From Leptolyngbya sp. 'hensonii' (GTDB lineage Bacteria; Cyanobacteriota; Cyanobacteriia; GCF-001939115): a DNA stretch of 64,000 nt. Positions within the stretch are counted from its first letter, which is position 1. Each line of letters starts with the position of its first letter. Below the pieces are notes generated by a model. That model was given only the letters and a program-made list of their open reading frames with translations, searched no databases and was not told the DNA's origin. A program made the translations under genes and the position numbers. Positions 39,998 to 48,760 of this stretch are shown here, one piece after another. The stretch spans positions 72,869-136,868 of the forward strand of contig NZ_MQTZ01000017.1 of NCBI RefSeq assembly GCF_001939115.1, read 5' to 3'.

Positions 39998-41317
39998 CTA
40001 AACGAGAACCTGCTGCCATTCCAGCCGATCTAATGTGCGGGAGCGTTCCAGAGCCCGCTCAAAACTCTCCAGTTTGGGTTCGATCGTCAGGGGCTCGTTG
40101 ATATAGCCCTGCACTGCTTCCTGAGTCTTGAGCCCATTCCCGGTGATGTAAACCACGGTGGTTTCATCAGGATTAATTTTACCGGCTTCCACCAGTTTCT
40201 TCAGGACGGCGATCGTGGTGCCACCGGCGGTCTCTGTGAAAATACCTTCGGTTTCAGCCAGGAGTTTGATGCCCTCGATAATTTCTGCATCATTCACCGA
40301 TTCGATCGCCCCACCCGTCTTACGAGCTACATCGATCGCGTAGATGCCATCTGCCGGGTTCCCAATGGCAATCGACTTGGCGATCGTGTTGGGTTTCACT
40401 GGCTTGATGAAATTGCGCTCTTCCCGGTAAGCCTGGGCGATGGGGGAACAGCCTTCAGCCTGAGCCCCGCTACAGCGGACGTTCTTATCCGCCACTAGGC
40501 CCACATCGACAAATTCGCGGAACCCCTTGTAGATCTTGGTAAAGAGAGAACCGGAAGCCAGCGGAGCCACAATATGATCCGGTAGTTGCCAGCCCAGTTG
40601 CTCAATCACCTCATAGCCCAATGTTTTGGAGCCTTCAGAGTAGTAAGGCCGGAGGTTGATGTTAACAAAGCCCCACCCGTGGGTATTAGCCACTTCCGAA
40701 CAGAGGCGATTGACCTGATCATAGTTCCCATGCACGGCCATCACTTTCGGCCCGTAAATGAGCGTCCCCAAAACCTTCCCAGCCTCCAGATCGGAGGGAA
40801 TGAACACGCAGCAATCCAACCCGGCATGGGCCGCGATCGCCGCTGTTGAGTTCGCCAGGTTCCCCGTGCTGGCACAGGAAACGGTGGTGAAACCCAGCTC
40901 CCTGGCCCTGGTCAGAGCTACAGATACCACCCGGTCTTTGAAGCTCAGGGTGGGCATGTTAACCGCATCATTCTTGATGTACAGCTTGGTTAATCCCAAC
41001 CGCCGAGCCAATCGATTGGCCTGCAACAGGGGCGTCATACCCGTGCCCACATCGATCGGGGTGTCCGTTGCCACGGGCAGGAAGGGTCGATAACGCCAGA
41101 TGGAGTTAGGACCGGCCTGAATGGTTTCACGAGTCACCGTGCGGCGCAGCGCATCGTAGTCATAGACCACTTCCAGAGGGCCAAAGCACATCTCGCACAC
41201 ATGGGTCGCCTTCAGTTCGTACTCAGTGCCGCATTCCTTACATTTGAGGGCTTTGAAAGTAGCGGTTGCCAGCAAGGAGCTGGCTGATAGAGTCTGGGGT
41301 TGAGTGGCCTGGGTCAT
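39998..41317 (-). CDS. thrC: threonine synthase
   Basis: A 439-residue PLP enzyme that converts O-phosphohomoserine to threonine. An N-terminal four-cysteine zinc ribbon (KCKECGTEYELKATHVCEMCFG) precedes the fold-type II core. The PLP lysine is in TLSFKDRVVS, and the phosphate loop in SCASTGNLANSTAA. The C-terminal ETAGGTTIAVLKKLVE is also typical. The downstream ThiS/MoaD-type gene is probably co-transcribed. Cysteate synthase-like activity cannot be excluded from sequence alone. Confidence 0.92.
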   Translation of the reverse strand: MTQATQPQTLSASSLLATATFKALKCKECGTEYELKATHVCEMCFGPLEVVYDYDALRRTVTRETIQAGPNSIWRYRPFLPVATDTPIDVGTGMTPLLQANRLARRLGLTKLYIKNDAVNMPTLSFKDRVVSVALTRARELGFTTVSCASTGNLANSTAAIAAHAGLDCCVFIPSDLEAGKVLGTLIYGPKVMAVHGNYDQVNRLCSEVANTHGWGFVNINLRPYYSEGSKTLGYEVIEQLGWQLPDHIVAPLASGSLFTKIYKGFREFVDVGLVADKNVRCSGAQAEGCSPIAQAYREERNFIKPVKPNTIAKSIAIGNPADGIYAIDVARKTGGAIESVNDAEIIEGIKLLAETEGIFTETAGGTTIAVLKKLVEAGKINPDETTVVYITGNGLKTQEAVQGYINEPLTIEPKLESFERALERSRTLDRLEWQQVLV

Positions 41318-41613
41318 GGTTAAGCTCTCTTTGCGCCGTGGCGGTACAGGTGAGGAAGTTCAGTGAGTTTTTGCTATTGGGGTCGATAGTATCACGGGCC
41401 TCAAGACACGTCAAATAATCCCGACATATTTTGTCGGCTTTAAGTTAAAGAAGCTGAGAAGTTTACAGAACAAGGCTTTTACGGCTATCCAGAAAATCAA
41501 ATTGCTGCTGACAAAAAAATTCACATCTGATCGCCCCCCCAGATCTGAGCTAATCTGAGTCTGGATTTATAATTTCAGATCCCACAGGTTTGATACGGAA
41601 GGGAGCAACCACG

Positions 41614-42342
41614 ATGGGGCAGATTCAACTCAGGCAGCGACTGACCGCAGGGACGATCCTCCTGGCTGGCCTCACCAGTTGTTCCAGTTTCCCCACCACA
41701 ATCAGCCCCAGCACGGAATCCCCTCCCCCGATCGCCTCTCCCATTGCCAGTGCCGCTACCACCCCTTCATCCCAAAACCCTGGCCTCACCCCACAGCAAA
41801 CAGCCAAACTGAAACCAAAGACAACCCAGACTGCAGCAACCAGGGTTTCCCTGCAGCAAACGTCTCAAACCCTGGCCAGTGGACTTTCACCCATTCCAGC
41901 AGATGTCTGCCGCAAAACCAGCTTTTACCGGGTGAAAACGGCTGCCGGTTCTCCCCTCCGCCTGGACGGCAACACAGCCAATCATCAGGTTGCCAACGGT
42001 ACCACTATCCTGCTCTTAAAGGGAGAACCAACCAGAGAGGCCAAAGTTTGGGTACAACTGGCCAATGGTGTGGAAGGAGGGCTACCCAGCCTTGCTCTGG
42101 AGCAAATCTCTTCTGGCTCTCAGTTCAAGGGCAAGATGAAGGTCAAAACCCTGGAAGGAGGAGCGGTCAATGTCCGGTCCCAACCTGTACCCTATGATGA
42201 TCCTGCGACCAGCCCGGTTGTTGGCACCCTACCCGCCGGTACAGAAGTTGCGATTCTGGGCAGCAAAGGAGACTGGTATTACGGAATAGCCTCCAACGGT
42301 CCTCGGGGTTACATCGCCCGTATTTTTTTAGTTTGCCCGTAG
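41614..42342 (+). CDS. lipoprotein with SH3-like domain
   Basis: A 242-residue lipoprotein. The ATG at 41614 has AAGGGAG upstream; an earlier in-frame start at 41590 lacks one. The signal ends in the lipobox LTSC (cysteine near residue 24). A long Thr/Pro/Gln-rich linker follows, then a bacterial SH3 domain (about 170-242, VKTLEGGAVNVRSQPVPYDDP...GDWYYGIASNGPRGYIARIFLVCP). SH3b domains often bind peptidoglycan. The stop codon lies inside a dispersed hairpin. Confidence 0.82.
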   Translation: MGQIQLRQRLTAGTILLAGLTSCSSFPTTISPSTESPPPIASPIASAATTPSSQNPGLTPQQTAKLKPKTTQTAATRVSLQQTSQTLASGLSPIPADVCRKTSFYRVKTAAGSPLRLDGNTANHQVANGTTILLLKGEPTREAKVWVQLANGVEGGLPSLALEQISSGSQFKGKMKVKTLEGGAVNVRSQPVPYDDPATSPVVGTLPAGTEVAILGSKGDWYYGIASNGPRGYIARIFLVCP

Positions 42343-42370
42343 AGGCGTTGCAGGCAATGTCTCTACGGGC
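42335..42370. repeat. palindromic repeat between convergent genes
   Basis: A 36-nt inverted repeat with arms GCCCGTAGAG and CTCTACGGGC around GCGTTGCAGGCAATGT. It belongs to the GTAGAGACGTTGC...-type cyanobacterial dispersed repeats. It spans the lipoprotein stop codon and the last codons of the MFS gene, so it could serve as a two-way terminator. Confidence 0.8.
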
Positions 42371-43601
42371 GAGGCAGGGCATAGACATCCCCAGTTTGTC
42401 CCAAGGCAAACCGCAGGGACCAGGATAGGTTCTTGCTGGATAGGGTCAGGAACATCAACAAACCAATCAGGGTCAGCCCTCCGGCCACACCAAAGATGTG
42501 GCGATACCCGATCGCAGCCGCTAGCACCCCCATACCGGGGCCAGCCAAGGCAATCCCCAGATCGAAACCGGCCAGACAGAGTCCAAACATGCGAGCCCGT
42601 TCATGGGGCCCGGAACGATCGGCCATCAGGGCCGCCACCATGGGAATCAGCATCCCTGCTCCCAAACCCTCCAGAAAACCCGCCAGCAGAAAATCCTGAG
42701 CACTATTAGCCCCCCAGACCAGTCCCATCGCTGCGGTATAGAGAATGAGGCTGATGGTGATGAAGAGTCCCCGACCATAGCGATCGGAGGCCTGACCTGC
42801 CAGAATCCGGATCATAAAGCTGGCGATCGCAGCGGCAGTATAAAACAGTCCCGGATTCAGAGTTGCTCCTGTTTCCTTAATAAAGAGGGGAATAAAGCTG
42901 CTGAGTGCTCCAAAGGCCAGACCCACCATCAGGAGAATCAGGGTTGGGATGCGAATCCGAGGCTCCCACAACAGGCTCCAAAATTGATCTGCTGCCACCC
43001 TTGGGTCGGCTCCCCCCCTCTCCTGAGAGGAAGATTCCTGAACTCTGGCAGCACAGAAGAGCCCAATGAATCCCAGACTGGCAGAGAGCAGAAACAGGGG
43101 GGTGTAGCCCAACCAGTCCTGGAGAAATCCACCCATAGCTGGTCCCAGAGCCATACCGATGGGATTAACCAGCGTCATGTAGCCGATCAATTCTCCCCGA
43201 GCCTGGGGTGGGGCAAGATCAACCACTAGGGCACTGTAGGCTGTAGTGAAGGCGGCAATACTGATGCCATGAAAAGCCCGAAGCAAAATCAGCAGCGGCA
43301 CAGACTGCACAACCCCATAACCCAGCGGTGCGATCGCCACAACGGCCATGCCAATCAGCAGGACCAGTTTGCGGCTGCGGCGATCGGCGAGTTTGCCCAA
43401 CTGTGCCCGAAAAAGGAGCAGGCCCACAGCAAAAGCACCCATGACCACCCCAATCTCCTGTCGAGATCCGCCCAGGGACTCCACATAAAGAGACAGCACG
43501 GGCAACAGGGAAGCCAGACTGGTCCAGAACAGGAAACCTGCTGAGAACAACGTCAGCAGGTCCCGTTTTACTCCTGGTTCAAGAGCATTGAGCGTTTTCA
43601 A
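42363..43601 (-). CDS. MFS transporter
   Basis: A 412-residue major-facilitator protein with about twelve membrane helices. The signature between helices 2 and 3, RAQLGKLADRRSRKLVLLIG, and the second-half equivalent GQASDRYGRGLF are present. Helix 5 motif LVNPIGMALGPAMGGFLQDWLG (motif-C-like) suggests a drug-type exporter. The substrate is unknown. The C-terminal end is formed within the palindromic repeat at 42335. Confidence 0.88.
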   Translation of the reverse strand: MKTLNALEPGVKRDLLTLFSAGFLFWTSLASLLPVLSLYVESLGGSRQEIGVVMGAFAVGLLLFRAQLGKLADRRSRKLVLLIGMAVVAIAPLGYGVVQSVPLLILLRAFHGISIAAFTTAYSALVVDLAPPQARGELIGYMTLVNPIGMALGPAMGGFLQDWLGYTPLFLLSASLGFIGLFCAARVQESSSQERGGADPRVAADQFWSLLWEPRIRIPTLILLMVGLAFGALSSFIPLFIKETGATLNPGLFYTAAAIASFMIRILAGQASDRYGRGLFITISLILYTAAMGLVWGANSAQDFLLAGFLEGLGAGMLIPMVAALMADRSGPHERARMFGLCLAGFDLGIALAGPGMGVLAAAIGYRHIFGVAGGLTLIGLLMFLTLSSKNLSWSLRFALGQTGDVYALPRP

Positions 43602-43850
43602 AACCAGGCTCCTTAAAACATAAAGAAATATTGCTGTAGCCTTTCTGTTGTAACGAATTTCACGAAAAACCAGATTCCTCCATCTGGGTCAATCCCCTTT
43701 CTTCCCTCGATTCATGAGTTCTAATCCATTTTTTTTAAGAAACTTTACATTTATTAAAAGATTTTGTTACAATAGTCACAGTTGGTCGCTACCAACCAGA
43801 AATAAAGCAGCCAACGTGATCTGCAGTAAATCTCTTCTCAAGGTACTTTT

Positions 43851-44810
43851 ATGCCATTTACGATTGACTCAGCCCGTGGGATTTTCCCTGACACCCTGTC
43901 AGCCGATACCGTACCCGCTACGATCGCCCGGTTTGTGCAGCTCAGTGCCGAAGATCAACTGGCTCTCATCTGGTTTGCCTACCTTGAAATGGGTAAAACC
44001 ATCACAATCGCAGCTCCTGGTGCTGCAAATATGGTGTTTGCCGAAGAAACGATGAACCAAATTCGACAAATGTCCTTCCGTGAACAATCTCAAGTCATGT
44101 GCGACCTGGCCAACCGGGCTGACACCCCCATTTGTCGGACCTATGCTACCTGGTCTGCCAACATTAAACTGGGTTTCTGGTATCAGCTCGGCCAATGGAT
44201 GGAGCAAGGAATCGTTGCCCCTATTCCCGAAGGATATCGTTTGTCTGCCAATGCCTCAGCCGTTTTACAGGCCATCCGTGATCTGGATGCGGGCCAGCAA
44301 ATCACCGTACTGCGGAATGCTGTCGTCGATATGGGCTTCGATACCAACAAACTGGGCAGCTACAGCCGGGTTGCTGAGCCTGTTGTGGTTCCTAAAGAAA
44401 TCGCAGAGCGGGCTAAAGTCACCATTGAGGGCGTGGATAATGCCACCGTTCTCAGCTACATGAACAACCTGAATGCGAACGACTTTGATGCCCTGATTGC
44501 CCTGTTCACTCCCGATGGAGCGTTGCAGCCCCCCTTCCAGCGACCGATCGTGGGCAAGGATGCGGTGTATCGATTCTTCCGGGAAGATTGCCAGAACCTG
44601 AGGCTCATTCCAGAGCGAGGCATCGTCGAACCGGCTGAAGATGGCTATACCCAGATCAAGGTGACAGGCAAGGTGCAAACCCCCTGGTTTGGAGCCGGTG
44701 TAGGGATGAACATGGCCTGGAGATTCTTGCTCAATCCTGAGAACAAGATCTACTTCGTCGCGATCGATCTACTGGCTTCTCCTAAGGAACTGCTCAACCT
44801 GGCCCGCTAA
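43851..44810 (+). CDS. ocp: orange carotenoid protein
   Basis: A 319-residue photoactive carotenoprotein that quenches phycobilisome excitation in strong blue light. The all-helical N-terminal domain (1-165) has carotenoid contacts Y44 and W110 and the interface R155. An NTF2-like C-terminal domain (~192-319) keeps Y203 and W290, equivalent to Y201 and W288 of Synechocystis, which bind the carotenoid keto group. The residue corresponding to E244 (salt-bridge partner of R155) is Asp246. Overall sequence is OCP1-like. frp lies downstream on the same strand. Confidence 0.97.
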   Translation: MPFTIDSARGIFPDTLSADTVPATIARFVQLSAEDQLALIWFAYLEMGKTITIAAPGAANMVFAEETMNQIRQMSFREQSQVMCDLANRADTPICRTYATWSANIKLGFWYQLGQWMEQGIVAPIPEGYRLSANASAVLQAIRDLDAGQQITVLRNAVVDMGFDTNKLGSYSRVAEPVVVPKEIAERAKVTIEGVDNATVLSYMNNLNANDFDALIALFTPDGALQPPFQRPIVGKDAVYRFFREDCQNLRLIPERGIVEPAEDGYTQIKVTGKVQTPWFGAGVGMNMAWRFLLNPENKIYFVAIDLLASPKELLNLAR

Positions 44811-44862
44811 CACCCTAGCCCAGTCCTACTCCAGTGGTCAGTTAGAACCCTGACCCGATCTC

Positions 44863-44893
44863 CTGTGGGGGTGGTGGGTTATCACCCCCGCAG
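44863..44893 (+). promoter_or_regulatory. hairpin between ocp and frp
   Basis: An 11-bp stem CTGTGGGGGTG / CACCCCCGCAG (including one G-U pair) with a 9-nt loop, 52 bp after the ocp stop. No T-run follows, so it is more likely an RNA-processing or attenuation element than a full terminator. It could set the ocp:frp mRNA ratio. Confidence 0.6.
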
Positions 44894-45033
44894 TGGGATT
44901 GTCCGTCTGGAGTCAGATCCCGTTTGTTGCTTCCAGAACTCTCCGTAGGGACTTTTATGCTGTTCCTGCTTTTAATTTGGGGTTTCTGGCAGGCAATTTC
45001 AGGATCAGCGGTAGGTGTGAGCCCTTGAGAATT

Positions 45034-45360
45034 ATGCAGGTAAACGACGTTCACTGGTCTGATGCGGAACAGAACATTGCCCAACAAGCCTTTCACAACG
45101 CATACGAACGAGAAACTCAGGCCCTGATCCAGGAGATCCAGGAGCATGCCAGTCGCGTCTCCACGTTGGAGGACATCTGGCAGTTGCACAATTTCCTGAG
45201 TGCCAGAAGGCATGAAATTGATGGCAAATACGACTACAGCTATCCCGCCCTCCTGTTCGTCTTCGCCACCTTGGTCAAACAGGGATGGCTTCATCTGGAC
45301 GAACTGACTGGCCTTGACAAAGGTAAGCTGGCCAAAATTGCCTCTCTTGCCCGGATGTAA
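45034..45360 (+). CDS. frp: fluorescence recovery protein
   Basis: A 108-residue helical dimer that binds the C-terminal domain of active OCP and speeds its return to the inactive orange form. The conserved core EDIWQLHNFLSARRHEIDGKYDY and the end LDELTGLDKGKLAKIASLARM identify it. W49, H52 and R59 correspond to Synechocystis W50, H53 and R60, whereas the D54 position is Asn53. The ATG at 45034 matches the family N-terminus; the longer frame from 44893 is rejected. It lies 223 bp after ocp. Confidence 0.95.
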   Translation: MQVNDVHWSDAEQNIAQQAFHNAYERETQALIQEIQEHASRVSTLEDIWQLHNFLSARRHEIDGKYDYSYPALLFVFATLVKQGWLHLDELTGLDKGKLAKIASLARM

Positions 45361-45496
45361 CCTTCCTCTCCCCCTACAAGGGGACAGGAAAGATTAGCCA
45401 GGGACCTATCCCGTTGTTTCTCACTGCCGATGCGCCCATTTGGCCTCTCCGCCACCCAGGTCAATCCAGCGCATCGGCCCCCTCATTTCATCGTCT

Positions 45497-46411
45497 CTAC
45501 CAATCTTCTGCTTCTAACTGCCGCTCAATCTGAGCGATCGCCAGTTTAGCCAGCATTTTCACCACCTCTAATTCATCGTTCAGGGCATTCTTGAGAGAAT
45601 CCAATGCTGCCCGATCGCCCATCTTTCCCAGAGAACTAACCGCCGCTTTTCTCACTTCCCCATCCGAATCTTGCAGCGCCAGAATCAGGTGGGGAACGGC
45701 TGGAGGATAATTGAGCTGGCCCAGGGCCGATGCTGCCTCTGTACGAATGGCAGCTTCCGGATCTGTCAGAGCAGCCACCAGAACATGGCAAGCCTGTTCA
45801 TCTGATTTTTCCTGAGCAACATGGGCGATCGCACTCACCACAGCACAGCGAACATCCACGGAATCTGAATTCAGCGCTTTGTATAGGTGCTCCGAGGCTT
45901 CTGCCCCAATAAAGGCCAGAGCCCAGGCAGCATGGCCTTTCGTGCTTTCAGGGTAGTCCGGTGAAGCCAGAATACCCAGCAGGGCAGGTACCGCTGCTTC
46001 CCCCGTGCGGGCCAATGCTCCAGCCGCCGACCCCTGCACAACTGTGTCTTCGTCATGCAAAAAAGCTTGCAGCAAGGTCGGAACTGCAACAGGATCGGCA
46101 ATGATCGTCAGAGTTTTTGCTGCAGCTCGCCGCACCACAGGATTCGGATCCTGAGACAGGGCTTCCAACAAGAAGGGAGTGGCGGGTTCCCCAATTTCTC
46201 CCAGGGTTTCTGCAAATCTGAGCCGGACCAATCCCCGGGCATCCCCCAGCCCCTCAAACACCATTCGCCTCAATAGTTGATCATCACTGGTGTCGAAGGT
46301 ATCCAGGGTGATTTGTTCGCTAACCATCTGAATCAAGGCATCCGTCTCACCTTGAGCCCGCATCATCGGATCATCACCAGCTTGAGTCGCAGAATTGAGT
46401 GAGTTACTCAT
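45497..46411 (-). CDS. HEAT-repeat protein of the bilin lyase E/F family
   Basis: A 304-residue HEAT protein with at least six repeats (for example TPFLLEALSQDPNPVVRRAAAKTLTIIAD and VPHLILALQDSDGEVRKAAVSSLGKMGD). The N-terminal ~60 residues carry a distinct leader ending in LLRRMVFEGLGDARGLVRLRFAETLGE. It is the last gene of the cpcB1-A1-E-F cluster, 9 bp after the 79-residue gene. A role as lyase, chaperone or stability factor for phycocyanin is inferred from family and location. The exact subfamily is not determined. Confidence 0.82.
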   Translation of the reverse strand: MSNSLNSATQAGDDPMMRAQGETDALIQMVSEQITLDTFDTSDDQLLRRMVFEGLGDARGLVRLRFAETLGEIGEPATPFLLEALSQDPNPVVRRAAAKTLTIIADPVAVPTLLQAFLHDEDTVVQGSAAGALARTGEAAVPALLGILASPDYPESTKGHAAWALAFIGAEASEHLYKALNSDSVDVRCAVVSAIAHVAQEKSDEQACHVLVAALTDPEAAIRTEAASALGQLNYPPAVPHLILALQDSDGEVRKAAVSSLGKMGDRAALDSLKNALNDELEVVKMLAKLAIAQIERQLEAEDW

Positions 46412-46420
46412 CTTCAGTTG

Positions 46421-46660
46421 TTAATTGGAGGACATCAGCGCAGCCTGCTGCCCACGAAGTGCCTGCAGGGTAGCATCAATTTTAGCCAGGTCGGGCTCCA
46501 GTTTAGCCAGGGCCACAGACTTCATGACCTTGGCCCGCTGCGCCATCGTTAAGGTATCGTTCACCAAGCGTTCCCGATACTGCTCCAGTTCTGCAATCAC
46601 TTCGGTCAATTCCTCCAGGGTTGTCTGGTCTGATGCCGTCGTTTCTGGTTTGTCAGCCAT
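46421..46660 (-). CDS. small helical protein in the cpc1 cluster, 79 aa
   Basis: A 79-residue protein predicted to be almost entirely alpha-helical, with heptad character (LEELTEVIAELEQYRERLVNDTLTMAQRAKVMKSVAL). It has no Cys and no membrane segment. It sits between cpcF and the HEAT gene, 9 bp before the latter, so a role in phycocyanin assembly is a reasonable guess. I do not recognise the family. Confidence 0.75.
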   Translation of the reverse strand: MADKPETTASDQTTLEELTEVIAELEQYRERLVNDTLTMAQRAKVMKSVALAKLEPDLAKIDATLQALRGQQAALMSSN

Positions 46661-46797
46661 ATCTTTTGTTTCCTAAACGTTCATGAATACATATTGCGGA
46701 ACCCTTTTTGGATCTTCTCAGATCCTGGAACGAACCGAGAACCCTTTTGCGGATTTTCAGTCGGGCCTCCATGCTGCAATCTTCAGCATGCGGCAGG

Positions 46798-47631
46798 CTA
46801 AGACTCGCCAGTCAGACCAGGTTGGGGCACGATCGTGGCAGCCAGTTCTCGGTAACGGCGCGGATCGCCCTCCGCCAGCACCAATCGTTCCTCACCCTTG
46901 CGATCGTAGAGATTCTGCAAAATCAGTTGCCAGTCCATCTCCGTCAGACTAGATGGCTGATCAGCCATCCCCTGGTACTGCTCCTGCACCATCCCAGCCT
47001 GAAGATGCCGCTGGGCCAGCCAGACCCGTCCACGCACCGCCCAACTACTATCGTTAGTTGCCATTTGCGTCAGTTGCGCCTGAATCTGCGATCGCCAGTC
47101 GGCATGGGTTTGAGAAATCGCCAGGGCCAGAGCCTGCAATCCAACCACAGCGGAGTAACGCACCACCCACTCTTCGTCCTGCTGGGCAACAAACAACAAG
47201 GCATCTAACGCCTCTCCCTGAGCAATTTCCAGTAAATCCTCTGGAAACCAGTGCCATTTCATGGTGCCCAGTCCCCGGGCTGCAGCCCGGCGCACACTCA
47301 GGGCAAAGTCGGCAGTTGCCGCTCCCAGCAAAGTCACTAGCCCTCTGGGGTCCCCAATACCAGCCAGGGCTCGAATCGCCCAGGCTCTGGCCGTGTAATT
47401 GTGCAGATCCAGCTGCTCCAGTAGGGCCGGAACCGCTGGTCCGCCAATCTGCACCAGCCCATCGACCGCTGCCACAGCGGCCCCCGGATTGTTGTAACTC
47501 AGGGCAGCAATCAGCGTGGGAATTGCGCCTTCCAGTCGAGCTGCAGAAAGGTTCTGCACAGCTTCCAGAAGCAGGCTGGAGGAATCTGCCACTTCTACAG
47601 CACGAACCAGGGATGCCAGTAAATCAGACAT
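46798..47631 (-). CDS. cpcF: phycocyanobilin lyase subunit CpcF
   Basis: A 277-residue HEAT protein that with CpcE attaches phycocyanobilin to Cys84 of the CpcA alpha subunit. Typical parts are MSDLLASLVRAVEVADS, GDPRGLVTLLGAATADFALSVRRAAARGLG and EEWVVRYSAVVGLQAL. A longer upstream frame is rejected because it is Cys-rich and overlaps cpcE; the ATG at 47631 gives the normal start. It follows cpcE by 91 bp. Confidence 0.9.
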   Translation of the reverse strand: MSDLLASLVRAVEVADSSSLLLEAVQNLSAARLEGAIPTLIAALSYNNPGAAVAAVDGLVQIGGPAVPALLEQLDLHNYTARAWAIRALAGIGDPRGLVTLLGAATADFALSVRRAAARGLGTMKWHWFPEDLLEIAQGEALDALLFVAQQDEEWVVRYSAVVGLQALALAISQTHADWRSQIQAQLTQMATNDSSWAVRGRVWLAQRHLQAGMVQEQYQGMADQPSSLTEMDWQLILQNLYDRKGEERLVLAEGDPRRYRELAATIVPQPGLTGES

Positions 47632-47722
47632 AAGTGAAGAGAAATAAGGAGAATTTTTAAAGGGAGAGAGCCAGCATTTTGTGCAGCATTGCTTTATTCT
47701 CCACTCTAATCGTGCTTCCTGC

Positions 47723-48571
47723 TCACAACAAGTCATCCATCAGAGCCATAACCTTAATTGCCCCGGCTGACAGATCTGGGGCTGTAGTCTGCTGCAGTTG
47801 TTTTTCCAGCAATCCCTTCAAAGAAATCAGCTTGAGACTGTTTTCCGCCAGGGTCTGGGCGATCGCCTCTGCGGCAGGCAGATATCCGATCGCCCCCAAG
47901 TCGGCCAGAATCGCCCGTCGCAATTGCAAATCATCATTCGAGAGTGCCTGGATCAGCCGATCGCCATATTGGCTGGCCATAGCCCTATCCACAGTTAACT
48001 GATACAAAGACCGGGCCGCTGCGTACTGGATGCGGGGAACCGGATGATCCAAAAAGAGATGAATCACAGGAATCGCATCCGTTGCCCCCAGAGTGCCCAG
48101 GGCTTCCAGAATGGCATCAAAAGGTTGAGCCAGATGGGGAGGTTCGGGGGCGGGCTGGGTTCCAGGCAGACGATCCTGCAGAAGCTCAATCAAAAGGGGA
48201 ATACAGGTCCGATCCCCTAGCATCTCCAGGGATTGGGCTACCGCTTCTCGCACATAGAAATCAGCACAGTGCAGCGCCTGCATCAGGGCTGGCACTGCCT
48301 GCAAATCACCCAACTTGCCCAGAGCCCGAGCCGCATTCCGCCGCAGGGGGTAGCCCCCCACTCCTGTGCGATCGGCCTCATCTTCCAGAGCCTGGATTAA
48401 CACCTGCACCGCTTCTGGTGCATCAACCCGAAAACGCCCCAGCCACCAGGCTGCATAGACTCGCAACCCCAGATCTTCTCCCTGCAGATTGGCGATCGCC
48501 TGGTCTACCGTTAATGGACTATCGTCTCGAATTTGAAGATCAGAATTTTCAATTCCAAATGGATCTTCCAT
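47723..48571 (-). CDS. cpcE: phycocyanobilin lyase subunit CpcE
   Basis: A 282-residue HEAT-repeat subunit of the heterodimeric CpcE/CpcF lyase specific for CpcA. The hallmark LTVDQAIANLQGEDLGLRVYAAWWLGRFR near the N-terminus is diagnostic. About five HEAT units follow, one with GTPFD-like linker residues (AQPFDAILEALGTLG). It lies downstream of cpcA1, separated by 189 bp that contain two inverted repeats. Confidence 0.93.
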   Translation of the reverse strand: MEDPFGIENSDLQIRDDSPLTVDQAIANLQGEDLGLRVYAAWWLGRFRVDAPEAVQVLIQALEDEADRTGVGGYPLRRNAARALGKLGDLQAVPALMQALHCADFYVREAVAQSLEMLGDRTCIPLLIELLQDRLPGTQPAPEPPHLAQPFDAILEALGTLGATDAIPVIHLFLDHPVPRIQYAAARSLYQLTVDRAMASQYGDRLIQALSNDDLQLRRAILADLGAIGYLPAAEAIAQTLAENSLKLISLKGLLEKQLQQTTAPDLSAGAIKVMALMDDLL

Positions 48572-48620
48572 ACTCTTGCAATCTCAGAGCTTGTAATCTC
48601 AGAGCCTTTAAATACTGAAA

Positions 48621-48654
48621 ACGCGATGGATCTCATTCAAGTTGCACATCGCGT
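48621..48654. repeat. inverted repeat before cpcE
   Basis: 8-bp arms ACGCGATG (48621-48628) and CATCGCGT (48647-48654) around an 18-nt loop in the cpcA1-cpcE gap. It may be an RNA-processing or stability hairpin. A lone TTGCACA half-site in the loop is not considered an L box. Confidence 0.5.
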
Positions 48655-48692
48655 CTCTATCTTCTATTTTTATGTTTATTGTTCCAACCAAT

Positions 48693-48748
48693 ACCCGGAA
48701 GGGTCAACAATCACTAACCCCAGTCAGCCATTGCAGATCCTTCCGGGT
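48693..48748 (-). promoter_or_regulatory. long-loop hairpin directly after cpcA1
   Basis: Perfect 10-bp arms ACCCGGAAGG (48693-48702) and CCTTCCGGGT (48739-48748). On the minus strand it starts 13 nt after the cpcA1 stop. No T-run follows the distal arm. Such 3' hairpins typically protect the abundant cpcBA mRNA and reduce read-through into lyase genes. Confidence 0.7.
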
Positions 48749-48760
48749 AAAAAACACGGA

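Noticed and set aside
48642-48648. TTGCACA half-site between cpcA1 and cpcE
   Set aside because: Only one half of an L box is present, inside a hairpin loop downstream of cpcA1; a second half at 4-bp spacing is absent.
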